Assembly: GCA_024760545.1 (NCBI GenBank)
Contig: CP060501.1
Coordinates: 868,001 to 932,000 of the forward strand
DNA length: 64,000 nucleotides
Source of the DNA: Nitrospira sp.
GTDB lineage: Bacteria; Nitrospirota; Nitrospiria; Nitrospirales; Nitrospiraceae
Direction: 5' to 3'
The notes below the pieces were generated by a model that was given only the letters and a program-made list of their open reading frames with translations, was not told the origin of the DNA and made no database searches. Numbering within the stretch: the first letter of the stretch is position 1; each line of letters begins with the position of its first letter. Shown piece by piece: positions 34,245-42,191 of the stretch. The translations under genes were made by a program, and so were the position numbers.

Positions 34245-34499
34245 ATGGAATACTATAAGCAGCGAAGGATCGACGTGGCCCCCGTACGACAAGCGAATGG
34301 GACCTGGCATTGCCCGTATATGATTATTGAATCCAGACAAACCTGTTGGGGATGCCAGACAGGATGCCTCGATGGCAACTTCTCCTCCCGCAAGGAGGCC
34401 ACAACGGCAGCCCTGAAAGAGGCAAAACGTAGGGTCGATGCACTCGAACGATTTGCACCACCGCCTAAGGGTTCTCGCAGACTGAACGTGATCCACTGA
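34245..34499 (+). CDS. WxC-family small protein, copy 2
   Basis: An 84-aa protein: YYKQRRIDVAPVRQANGTWH, CPYMIIESRQTCWGCQTG, then FSSRKEATTAALKEAKRRVD. An extra CWGC pair, shared with copy 5, could bind metal together with the WxC cysteine. It is nearly identical to copy 5 at 39734-39991, which lies in the opposite orientation, so one is a recent duplicate. ATG at 34245 follows AAGGGAGA; an ATG two codons earlier is possible. It lies alone between repeats R5 and R6, as a one-gene unit. Confidence 0.7.
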   Translation: MEYYKQRRIDVAPVRQANGTWHCPYMIIESRQTCWGCQTGCLDGNFSSRKEATTAALKEAKRRVDALERFAPPPKGSRRLNVIH

Positions 34500-34651
34500 T
34501 GCGAGGTCAAGACGAGACCTCGGCCGAGGAGCGATGCACGAGGCAACGGGCATGAGCCGGCTCCTCAACCTGTGCCAGGAGGGCCGTCTCCCTACGTCTC
34601 ATAAGCCCAGACAGTGAAACAGTTTCATAACTTCCTCCCCACCCTTCTGGC

Positions 34652-34735
34652 CTGGTGTTGCATCCCTTAATAGAGTCCTCAGCTTATGACGTCGGCAGAG
34701 TGCGCCCATCATGCCAGGTGGGCTGATTGTTGCTA
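34652..34735 (+). repeat. Island repeat R6
   Basis: CCTGGTGTTGCATCCCTTAA, TAGAGTCCTCAGCTTATGAC, GTCGGCAGAGTGCGCCCATC. A CT-rich lead (CTTCCTCCCCACCCTTCTGG) precedes it, as in R1 and R2. Confidence 0.5.
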
Positions 34736-34894
34736 CTCAAGCAACAGTCCATGGGCAATTGCTGATGGATAAGCAACAGCGAGCCTTCTGCTTCTTATCG
34801 TACGCGTGAGTTTCTGAGACTTTCCGCATCCATGCTTCAATCAGCCACTGGCATGCTCTCTGCCCTTCTGGATCACGTACCTGAGGGGAGACCA

Positions 34895-35122
34895 ATGTCG
34901 GACTATACGAAACGCTGGATCGAGTTGAGACGCTGGGAACGGCAAGCGGATGGAACCTGGAACTGCCACTATGTCATTTTTGAGTTTGGAACCCGAGCAT
35001 GGACGTGCAAGAAAGGATGTCCTGACGGCACCTTCAAAACCCCGGAAGAGGCAGAAGTCGCCGCGCTGACACAGGCCCAACAGATCATCGATTCCCTTCA
35101 CACCTCTGTCGCAGGTCTATAG
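34895..35122 (+). CDS. WxC-family small protein, copy 3
   Basis: A 75-aa protein that is almost the bare family core: YTKRWIELRRWERQADGTWN, CHYVIFEFGTRAWTCKKG, then FKTPEEAEVAALTQAQQIID. The ATG at 34895 is preceded by GAGGGGAGACCA; longer in-frame readings lack a start signal. It has an additional Cys pair (WTCKKGC) in place of the CWGC of copies 2 and 5, so a second cysteine site is kept in three of the six copies. It follows repeat R6. Confidence 0.7.
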   Translation: MSDYTKRWIELRRWERQADGTWNCHYVIFEFGTRAWTCKKGCPDGTFKTPEEAEVAALTQAQQIIDSLHTSVAGL

Positions 35123-35553
35123 AAACGCCATGTCTCTTGGAAGTCTCCCAAAGGTGAGACAGATCCCAGATCGCCTCTGCACCTGGTGCAACATACTCAT
35201 GAAGAAACGGCTGATCGGCGGTGAGCACTACGTCCATTACACTTGCCCGAAATGCATCTTCCAGCACACGAGTCGACTGAGCGCCAAACCCTAGCCTACA
35301 CGCCGCGCATCATGAGACGAGCGGTTCTGTCCGCACGTCCATCTACGGATCGATGTCATACCTCGGCAGGTTCGCATGGCGATCGATGCAGAATGATGAG
35401 GGAACAGAAGCCATGGAATGTCTTAACTACATTGCTTGAATTGGACCATGCAGTTTCTTGATACACACGATCGCATCGTCATCTCTGCCATAGACCACCG
35501 GGTATTCTCTCATCGCGGGTAAAGGTCGGTCAGCGGTAGACAGGGGAGAGGTC
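35123..35553. other. Gap with one possible degraded frame
   Basis: About 430 bp. On the minus strand a frame ending at 35085 reads AQSTRVLEDAFRASVMDVVL and on to PFLHEYVAPGAEAIWDL, protein-like but without a start and cut by stops; it may be the tail of a lost gene. The right end carries GGGGAGAG, the site of the next gene. Confidence 0.3.
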
Positions 35554-35742
35554 ATGGAAAACATCGTCCAGGTGAATCAGGACCTCTATCTCAACATGGT
35601 GGAGGCGGTGAAGATCGAGGCCCACGGGAAGAGCTTCCGTATCTCAATCCGGAACGGCAATGGGTCCCTGACTGAGTATTACTGCCATCCCGAAGCGCCG
35701 GGCTATGAGAAACTAAAAACCCTCTTAGCAAATGCTAAATAA
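35554..35742 (+). CDS. Small hypothetical protein (62 aa)
   Basis: The ATG follows ACAGGGGAGAGGTC, a good site. The product MENIVQVNQDLYLNMVEAVK continues with alternating strand-like segments (SFRISIRNGNGSLTEYYCHP) and ends in a short helix. It looks like a compact beta protein of about three strands; there are no motifs. It is not related to the WxC proteins by eye. It lies between WxC copy 3 and repeat R7 on the plus strand. Confidence 0.55.
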   Translation: MENIVQVNQDLYLNMVEAVKIEAHGKSFRISIRNGNGSLTEYYCHPEAPGYEKLKTLLANAK

Positions 35743-35845
35743 CGGCGAGGCTCTTTATGTGACCAACTCAGGGAAGGTCGATGACAGTAGGTTCGCCACC
35801 CTCAGACACTGAAGCAACTTCACCACGTCCTACCCGCCTTTTCTC

Positions 35846-35905
35846 CTGATGCTGCAAAGCGGATACGGGTTCCTTGCCTAAATCTTTGGGGGCGCCGCTT
35901 CGATT
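35846..35905 (+). repeat. Island repeat R7
   Basis: TGATGCTGCAAAGCGGATAC with GGGTTCCTTGCCTA; the lead CGTCCTACCCGCCTTTTCTC matches those of R1 and R2. Its distal half is lost or overlaps the following lipoprotein gene. Confidence 0.5.
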
Positions 35906-35920
35906 GTTTAGGCCACACGC

Positions 35921-36319
35921 CTACTTGTTGCCGGCTCCAGGCATTCTACTCGATGAACCTGTGCTGTTCGAGTCTGATCCGAAGCTAAATGTGGATTCTC
36001 CCATCCTCACTGTAGATGTGGTATTAGTCGACCGCCTGGGTTTCGGAGTGCCCGTTTTGATATCGAGTACGTCTGGCAATCCACCGACAGTAGCGAGACC
36101 GTTGATCCTGCCTCCCTCGCCCACTATTTGAGGATGGGGCTCGATGGAGCCGTTCGCATCAATGTCTGTGTACACGCCTGTGAGACTGTTTGATTCACTG
36201 GCCAAGATGCTCTCGGAGGGAGTATCCCCTTTTGGTTGGTCTATCATTAAGGAGCAGCCCGCGTTGTAGAGAATTCCGCTCGCCATCACCATATAGGCGC
36301 ACATTTTTCTAATCGTCAT
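35921..36319 (-). CDS. Small lipoprotein of unknown function
   Basis: A 132-aa protein with a lipoprotein signal: MCAYMVMASGILYNAGCS, with Cys in the lipobox. The mature part is Ser/Thr/Gly-rich and low in hydrophobic residues (SLTGVYTDIDANGSIEPHPQ; SFSFGSD-like near the end), likely disordered or extended in the periplasm. No domain is recognised. On the minus strand CATAATCGTCTCCTTCC places GGAAGGAGACGATT before the ATG, a strong site. It is divergent from the next gene (36581). Confidence 0.65.
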   Translation of the reverse strand: MTIRKMCAYMVMASGILYNAGCSLMIDQPKGDTPSESILASESNSLTGVYTDIDANGSIEPHPQIVGEGGRINGLATVGGLPDVLDIKTGTPKPRRSTNTTSTVRMGESTFSFGSDSNSTGSSSRMPGAGNK

Positions 36320-36580
36320 AATCGTCTCCTTCCTGCTAGTTACATGTGACCAACCGACGCTCCATGTTGAACACCCTGATCATATCGTAGCTACGCGTGA
36401 GGAACTTCTATACTAGGGAAACACATAGGGAGTCCATGGCTATGGCTTGAAGTTCGACCTGGCGGGAGCAGCCTCAGGGTTCTGGATTTCTCTGTACGAA
36501 AACTAGGAAGCTGCCCAGCTCATGGTTACCTCTTGGAAAGGTACAGTAATCAACAACGACCAACATAACCAGGAGGTACC

Positions 36581-36991
36581 ATGATTTTCACTTCAGCCGG
36601 CCTTCCAACCAATACATTAATGTTTCTAGGACTCGCCACCATCTTACAGGTTGGTTGTGTAGGATCTCGAGAGGAGGGGAAAACGGTGGGAAGCCCATGC
36701 GACATATCACCTGGGAAAAATGCGATGCAAGCGGAACACAATGCGGTGCGTAAGAGCCATATGCTTTTTGGTGAAGTACTCCGCGTGGACGGTACAACCT
36801 ATGTCCTGAAAGATGAAGATGGCAAAGAAGTGAACGTACTGACCGATGAGACAACTGAGAAACCTCCTATTAACAAAGGAGACCGCATTACGGCAAATGT
36901 TGACAATCTGAATCATGCGCTGTGGATTCGAGCGAACAGAGGGACCGATCGCCGAACTGAACATGCCTCAGCTGACTGCAATCCAAATTAG
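36581..36991 (+). CDS. Small exported protein with beta-barrel-like domain
   Basis: A 136-aa protein. It begins with a hydrophobic segment ending in LQVGCVG, a plausible lipobox. The C-terminal part is a short beta domain: FGEVLRVDGTTYVLKDEDGK, EVNVLTDETTEKP, GDRITANVDNLNHALWI. This fits the small OB/SH3-like barrels of DUF5666-type periplasmic proteins, by inference. AGGAGGTACC precedes the ATG. It stands alone between the divergent lipoprotein gene and repeat R8. Confidence 0.6.
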   Translation: MIFTSAGLPTNTLMFLGLATILQVGCVGSREEGKTVGSPCDISPGKNAMQAEHNAVRKSHMLFGEVLRVDGTTYVLKDEDGKEVNVLTDETTEKPPINKGDRITANVDNLNHALWIRANRGTDRRTEHASADCNPN

Positions 36992-37009
36992 AATACGTCT
37001 CCCTTTTCT

Positions 37010-37074
37010 CAGGATGCCGCAAATCGAATACGGGACCTAACCCCCATGCCGGTGCAGCGCCTGGACTACCCGGA
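37010..37074 (+). repeat. Island repeat R8
   Basis: AGGATGCCGCAAATCGAATA, CGGGACCTAACCCCCATGCC, GGTGCAGCGCCTGGACTACC. It is aligned with R5 and R7 and has the CT-rich lead CGTCTCCCTTTTCTC. Confidence 0.5.
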
Positions 37075-37335
37075 GGAAAACGCTGGACGCTTTCCCTGGG
37101 GCCATGGGTCTTTCGGTACCCCTATGCGCCAGAAAGGAGGCTTCGGTAAAATTTAACCCCTGTCCGACGTGACACCCGGCTTGCGATCTGGCATGATAAA
37201 CCCATGCCGAATCAAAGCCCAAACCCAAACCGAAGAAACTTCAAGGCAAGAGCCCATCCGACCCCATGAAGCTTGCCCGCCTAAAGCATTAACGCATATA
37301 CTGGACCCATTGAGTATCCTTATCACTGTCTGCGA

Positions 37336-38043
37336 ATGAAACCGTCGTGGTCTCTCCCAATCCTGCTCTTCATATTCTTTCCATCGTTCAGTGGAGCCTC
37401 GGACTTTACGGGTAAAGTGATCTCCGTCATCGATGGCGACACCTTCGATGTCGAACACGAGCAAGGCGTCGAACGAGTTCGTTTAAATGGGATCGATGCA
37501 CCTGAAAAGGGGCAACACTTCAGCCAACACGCTATGAAGTTTATCGAAGAAATTACTACGGGGCAGCACCTCACCATCGAAAACAGAGGCCAGGACAAAT
37601 ATGAGCAGACCATCGGCGATGTGTTTCTTGCCGATGGCCGACACTTGAACAAGGAACTCGTGAAGGTTGGTCTAGCCTGGTGGTTCTGCCGGTACTCCGC
37701 CGATACGGAACTGCAACAGCTGGAGGAGGACGCTCGCGAGGCGAAACGCGGGCTCTGGAAAGATCCAGCGCCAACCCCGCCATGGATCTTTCGCAAGCTA
37801 CAGCGAAACCAAGTGCCAGAGGCATCGGATTTCACCTGCCCGCCTTCAGCCTCTCAGCCCATGCCTCAGAACGCGGGCCCTTCGCCCGGAGCTTCCGATG
37901 TCATTGGGAACAGGCGTAGCCACATCTACCACCGCGTCGACTGTCCTGGCTATGATAAGGTCTCCGAGGTCAACCGGATCGCGTTTGTGAGCGTCGAAGC
38001 GGCGGAACAGGCGGGGTATCGGGTCGCCGGAAACTGTCCGTGA
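37336..38043 (+). CDS. Exported thermonuclease-like protein with C-terminal metal-binding module
   Basis: A 235-aa protein: signal peptide (WSLPILLFIFFPSFSGA), SNase domain (about 22-150) and a C-terminal module RSHIYHRVDCPGYDKV of the His/Cys type often fused to secreted nucleases. Active-site residues of the family are present as Asp in VIDGDTFDV, Arg in VRLNGIDAPE and its Asp and Glu. The second catalytic Arg, normally in DKYGRT, is replaced: the sequence reads DKYEQTIGDVF, with Gln in its place. Activity may therefore be low or altered. RKxxGLW-like AKRGLWKDPAPTPPW closes the fold. It is the only unbroken copy of three in the island. Confidence 0.8.
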   Translation: MKPSWSLPILLFIFFPSFSGASDFTGKVISVIDGDTFDVEHEQGVERVRLNGIDAPEKGQHFSQHAMKFIEEITTGQHLTIENRGQDKYEQTIGDVFLADGRHLNKELVKVGLAWWFCRYSADTELQQLEEDAREAKRGLWKDPAPTPPWIFRKLQRNQVPEASDFTCPPSASQPMPQNAGPSPGASDVIGNRRSHIYHRVDCPGYDKVSEVNRIAFVSVEAAEQAGYRVAGNCP

Positions 38044-38284
38044 CATACAATCAGAAACTCGCCGGCGATCATCGGGAGTACGTGAAGAGTCTTCCCTTCC
38101 TGTTCGCGTAAAGTCCGAGCACTGAACCATATTCGGCCCGTACCGTAGCGCCGAATGACACCGCCTTACACGTTTATCCCCGCACTGCATTCCGCAAATG
38201 AAGCGCATGCCTCCGAAGGTAGTGGGTGTGCCGATTGGAGGGAATTGAGAGGGCCACCATCCGTAAGTCTGACTCTTTCCCTGC

Positions 38285-38500
38285 CTACTTCTGTCGTTTC
38301 AAGTGATCGAACAGCTGGTTCACAATATCGCTCCTCAAAGCAATTGGATCTATAGATACGTTGAAAATCTTCTGGCAGAAAGGGCAGACAAGGGCTGCGC
38401 CGTGCCACTTCTTGTCATCATTCTGATGAATAGGTAGACGCTCGATACTTACGTTAATGAGCAATTTATTGCAGTGAGGGCATTTACCTGTATTGATCAT
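38285..38500 (-). CDS. Two-CxxC zinc-ribbon protein
   Basis: A 71-aa protein with CPHCNKLL near the N-terminus and CPFCQKIF after a 30-residue beta hairpin containing WHGAALV, then a C-terminal helix (DIVNQLFDHL). The four cysteines form one zinc ribbon; SIDPIALRSDIV resembles a recurrent mobile-element protein of unknown role. The ATG at 38500 has AAAGGGGACACCGG upstream and is preferred to a longer frame. It stands alone on the minus strand. Confidence 0.7.
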   Translation of the reverse strand: MINTGKCPHCNKLLINVSIERLPIHQNDDKKWHGAALVCPFCQKIFNVSIDPIALRSDIVNQLFDHLKRQK

Positions 38501-38727
38501 TCCGGTGTCCCCTTTGTGTAGGAGGTTCAGGAGAGCACACCAACGACACATTGTTGGAAGGGTTGAATATTACCTAGACGAAATGTAGACTCAGCTCCCC
38601 TCACCTCTCCGGGTAGAAATCCAGTAAATTCAGGAATTTCCTGATTGCGGATGCGCACTGACGATGTTTAGAGTCCAGCAATCCTGTACAGTGTGATCGC
38701 CATCATTGGGCAGAAAGGCTTTCACTC

Positions 38728-39090
38728 ATGGAATCGATGCGAGAGGAGATCCGGCAATTTGTGGTCGCGTCGGAACATTTACTGCGTATTGGGGTGACCG
38801 CTGGCGAATTGAGCAGAAGGGCTCATTGGACAGGAGTGTCCATGGAATGTACGGCTATCGATCCTTCATCAAGGCACGAGTATAAGGGACGCACCATCTC
38901 GCTGTTCGTTAGCCAAGCCGATAATGGAACATGGCGTTGTCGAAATGTGTTTATTCAATTTTCTCCAATAAAATCGGCTTGCGTATCGTCCTATCCTGCA
39001 GGCTCCTTCGCGACACAACAAGAGGCGAAAGCAGCCGCCCTACAAAAGGCCAAACGTCTCATCGATGCCGAGGACCCGTTATCAAGTTGA
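38728..39090 (+). CDS. WxC-family small protein, copy 4, fused to a helical N-terminal domain
   Basis: A 120-aa frame in two parts. Residues 1-35 (MESMREEIRQFVVASEHLLR) are helical and resemble the stand-alone 55-aa protein at 42192 (FRQEIVDFISVSEQIQRVV). From about residue 50 the WxC core follows: YKGRTISLFVSQADNGTWRC, then FATQQEAKAAALQKAKRLID. Either the two are a natural fusion, or translation of the WxC part starts independently at ATG 38841, which has GGACAGGAGTGTCC in front. The first start has a weak site. The core lacks the second cysteine pair. Confidence 0.65.
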   Translation: MESMREEIRQFVVASEHLLRIGVTAGELSRRAHWTGVSMECTAIDPSSRHEYKGRTISLFVSQADNGTWRCRNVFIQFSPIKSACVSSYPAGSFATQQEAKAAALQKAKRLIDAEDPLSS

Positions 39091-39275
39091 GCGGTAACTT
39101 TTCTCTGATAAGCGTGGTCAATCCGGTGCGCCCGTAAGCGCCCTACCCCTGCCAATCTCTGCCCATCCAATGCAACGCCATGTAACATGCCCAATCAGCT
39201 GTATAGCAGGCTGATCTCTACTTTCCGCTGTTTTGGATAAGTTACACTACTCTGAGATTTACTTTGGGTTGCTCT

Positions 39276-39311
39276 GTGTGAACCGCAGGTTGGATCATCT
39301 TGCCAGCTCCA
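39276..39311 (+). repeat. Scar of a tRNA-Thr att core
   Basis: GTGAACCGCAGGTTGGA followed after a short divergent block by TTGCCAGCTCCACACC. It matches both ends of the att core with an internal deletion of about 10 bp and keeps the flanking CACC found after the 26670 copy. It is the rightmost recognisable core. Confidence 0.6.
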
Positions 39312-39461
39312 CACCAACCTTCGGTTAGGCCAGCGGTATATGCCATTGGGCTGTGCCGTATCGATGATGTGAGTGTGCTTGAGAGCGGCTATTTCGCTCA
39401 AGTACGCGGCAATATCACGCTCCACATGTAACAGGAACGATCACCTCACCACTTCTTGCTT

Positions 39462-39550
39462 CAGGAGGTGCATTCCTTAAAAGACTCTCACGCCCATGAT
39501 GTGGAGAGGGCATACCGATTCGCTGGGTAACACGTGCTAATACGGTGTTA
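39462..39550 (+). repeat. Island repeat R9
   Basis: CAGGAGGTGCATTCCTTAAA, AGACTCTCACGCCCATGATG, TGGAGAGGGCATACCGATTC, then CACGTGCTAATACGGTGTTA, a recognisable form of the element 1 end repeat. It lies 150 bp right of the att scar. Confidence 0.55.
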
Positions 39551-39733
39551 GCTGGAGCGACAAGACCGACTGAATTGAGGCCCTAGACAACAGGACAACC
39601 GAACGTATCCGCCTCACTGCCATCGCGCTACGGGCGACAGCCCGCCAACCAGCAGCCGAGGATACACATCCCGGGGTCACGTTCTGGAACTTTCCTCCAG
39701 AAGTGTTCACACCTCCCCAAAGGCGGCGACTCA

Positions 39734-39991
39734 TCAGTGCACTGACCTACTGGATCTGCTGTAACGCTTAGGCGGCAGCGTAAACTGTTCGAGTGCATCG
39801 GCCATATGTTTCGCCTCCTTCAGAGCTGCCATTGTGGCCTCTTTGCGGGACGAGAAACTGCCGTCAGGGCTCCCTGTCTGGCACCCCCAGCAGGTTTGTC
39901 TGAATTCAAAAATGATATACGAACAATGCCACGTTCCATCAGCCTGCCGTACGGGAGCTACGTCGATCCTGCGTTGCTTATATTTCAGCAT
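39734..39991 (-). CDS. WxC-family small protein, copy 5 (inverted)
   Basis: An 85-aa protein: KYKQRRIDVAPVRQADGTWH, CSYIIFEFRQTCWGCQTG, FSSRKEATMAALKEAKHMAD. It differs from copy 2 at only about ten positions in the core and shares its CWGC pair. It is the only copy on the minus strand. The ATG at 39991 has GGAGAGCGACA upstream. The high similarity and opposite orientation point to a recent inverted duplication within the island. Confidence 0.7.
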   Translation of the reverse strand: MLKYKQRRIDVAPVRQADGTWHCSYIIFEFRQTCWGCQTGSPDGSFSSRKEATMAALKEAKHMADALEQFTLPPKRYSRSSRSVH

Positions 39992-40027
39992 TGTCGCTCT
40001 CCATTCACTCACCATTACCTCAGACAT

Positions 40028-40596
40028 CTGAACCTACAAGAAGCCAGAGATGCGCAACAACTAGGCACTGGCTCTGTTTGTGACACTAATTCTGCTGGGC
40101 GCTGAGGCAAATATCTGAATGTCGTCTTTGGTCGTCAGGCTTATCAAGCGCTAACGCGAAAGATTGACCCATTGCGATACTTGTGAAGTGATGACCGCAG
40201 CACATTCTTCTCATCGAGAAATAGACGTATTGGGATCGGGATAGGTCCTCTTTGATTGGCGATTGGTTGGGTGGCTGGGCCTCCTTGTCCGCCGGCTTTA
40301 CTTCCGACGGCGTTCGCCTTGCGAAGATCCGGGAACCCATTGTGGTGGCAACAACGCGCTGGATTGATGGCTAGTCGTCGAAACAAAGTACAACGGGCAG
40401 GTGAGAGCTCTGCTCTTGGTGAATCGGGCGAATGAGGCCATTTCGGTAGGCTGCGTACCACAGTGTACGCCGAGCGTCAGTCTATGTTCAATTGTGGATG
40501 CTGGAACTTTCCAAACCGCTGAAAGTATTGCTGCATCTTAAGGATCAAAATTTGCTCCCCTCCTCGGAGCGTTCATTTTATATCGGAGGAGGGGTT
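40028..40596. other. Gap without recognisable gene
   Basis: About 570 bp. Open frames on the minus strand (40086-40461) are composed of rare-looking, low-complexity basic stretches and have no start signals. ATCGGAGGAGGGGTT at the right end belongs to the next gene. Confidence 0.35.
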
Positions 40597-40854
40597 ATGG
40601 AATGTCCAAAATGTAATGGTATGTTGAGGCTAGAGCGGCTTTCAGACTTCTTTTTTGCATTCTACACTTGGAACTGCATAAATTGTGGTGCCATCATCGA
40701 TCGGACCATCTCCCACAACCGACGCAAAAGTCGGGCGGCAAAGTCTGCCAAGGTTGCCCCCAAGTCATTCGAGACGCTAGCTGTGTGGAAGTCTTTGCAA
40801 ACTTCAGAACGGATTGCGATCCGTTCCACTACTCAGGTCTTTACCACTAAATAA
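40597..40854 (+). CDS. Zinc-ribbon protein (85 aa)
   Basis: CPKCNGMLRLERLSDFFFAF then WNCINCGAIIDRTISHNR gives a four-cysteine zinc ribbon in the first 40 residues, followed by a basic, Ala/Ser-rich tail. Short proteins with MECPKCxGxL and CINCGxIID are common in Nitrospirota and deltaproteobacterial genomes; their role is unknown. The site GGAGGAGGGG precedes the ATG. It is isolated, with gaps of several hundred bases on both sides. Confidence 0.7.
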   Translation: MECPKCNGMLRLERLSDFFFAFYTWNCINCGAIIDRTISHNRRKSRAAKSAKVAPKSFETLAVWKSLQTSERIAIRSTTQVFTTK

Positions 40855-41462
40855 CAAGTCTAGGCACTTTGCAACCATAAGACCCTGACAAGGAGTTATC
40901 GCGGTTTCAAACGGCCTGCACTCATACATCTTCCGTTTGTGTCAGTCACGGTCGAGCCATAGGCTGCTCACTCTTTTTACACTCACTTGATCCCATGGGC
41001 GAAGGACAATCATCATCATAGCGGACTATTTCCCGCTATTGGGAATCGAATCGCCGGTAAGAAGAATTTCAACATCACGCTTCTTCGCTTCCATTCGATA
41101 TAAGCCATCTGAGACTACAGGCTTGCTTCTTTGGCCCTAGTCTCCTTCCCAGGTGGCGAGTACTCATTCTGGAATGTATCGTATTCTAATCAACCCTGGC
41201 GACTTAGCGTGGCGCGGGAGGGGCAGCACTCTTTAGGAACTATAAGAAGACAATGCCGAAGGACAATCGAAGGCCAGTATTCCACCGATCCGCGGGTTCC
41301 TTTTTGTCAGCCTGTGTGCCGATCGAGAAGCCTCTGCCGGAAAAGAACGCACTCACGGAATCGGAAGCGCATTTTATGTATACGGCTATTCTTGGGATTA
41401 CAACGACGGTCGATGTGCGCAGGGAGGCACTGACTAGCGTCCATCAGCCGGAGGAAACGACA
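40855..41462. other. Gap without recognisable gene
   Basis: About 600 bp with no supported ORF. The frame 41253-41462 in front of WxC copy 6 has no start signal and no similarity to the N-termini of the other copies. Confidence 0.35.
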
Positions 41463-41696
41463 ATGACGGGATCAAGCTATGAAGGGCGGTCGATCCAATT
41501 GAGGTCCTGTCAGCAGGACAAGGGAGCATGGATCTGTGAGTACACAATACTTGAACTCGGGCCAACAGGATTGTCGAGGTCGACCGGGCAAGCCACCGGC
41601 AGCTTCTCTACTCGTGAGCAGGCGGAAGCAGCAGCGCTGGAGGTAGCGCGAGGTGAGATCGATGCACGCGGTCCCATCCGAGGACCTCTCAACTGA
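41463..41696 (+). CDS. WxC-family small protein, copy 6
   Basis: A 77-aa protein: YEGRSIQLRSCQQDKGAWIC, EYTILELGPTG, then FSTREQAEAAALEVARGEID. It is closest to copy 1 (YHGRSIKL...EYTIVEF...AAALEVARSVID). Here the T of GTW is replaced by A, and no second cysteine pair is present. The ATG at 41463 follows GGAGGAAACGACA, a strong site. It is the last copy before the right boundary of the island. Confidence 0.7.
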   Translation: MTGSSYEGRSIQLRSCQQDKGAWICEYTILELGPTGLSRSTGQATGSFSTREQAEAAALEVARGEIDARGPIRGPLN

Positions 41697-42191
41697 TCTC
41701 TCGAAGCAGACTTTTCTCTCTTGCTCAACCAAAAACCCAAGCGTCCAGGGAAGTTGACCTTGACAGGAAGTCCTGGCACTTGCCGGAGCTTGTGGTGTTT
41801 AGGAGTATTCCTAGCCTGAAATGATATATCTCGAGTGTAGCATAGCGCATGTCCAAGGATGATTGCGTGGCCTGCGTCCTGATAGAAAAGTCCGCAGCCG
41901 CACTCGAACAAAGAGATGCGGGAGCATGGTTCTTTTGCGGTATGCGAGCTGCTGCATCATCAGGCAGACATGACAGAATGCGTGTGGTCGAGTTGATCTT
42001 TGTAAACCGCGAATCTCACAGCATCATACCCGCCTTCTGCAACTCGGCAATTCTCGCGCGACGAGTAGTGTAGTCCCCTTAAATTCGAGCCGAAGATCTT
42101 GGGGGCCTTGACTGGGCCGGCTGAGAGATTATCTTGAATATCTGAACGCACCACACGCTCAACCCCTCACAACGCATGGAGGTTTGCTCGC
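41697..42191. other. Gap without recognisable gene
   Basis: About 495 bp. It includes TTTGTAAACCGC at 41999-42010, identical to the first 12 bp of the att core but without the rest, so possibly chance. No ORF is supported. Confidence 0.35.

Noticed and set aside
38630-38644. TCAGGAA-T-TTCCTGA dyad upstream of WxC copy 4
   Set aside because: A perfect 7-bp dyad, but 84 bp from the gene start with no promoter match and no second copy, so no operator is claimed.
39195-39425. 76-codon minus-strand frame
   Set aside because: It runs through the att scar; only the first 30 codons look protein-like and no start signal is seen.
26349-39550. Interpreting the island repeats as integron attC sites
   Set aside because: No conserved GTTRRRY/RYYYAAC ends are visible and no integron-type integrase is present; linkage of R4 to an att and the end repeat fits tRNA-element ends better.
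41999-42010. Twelve bases identical to the start of the att core
   Set aside because: Too short and not followed by any further tRNA-like sequence; may be chance, though a last scrap of an att cannot be excluded.
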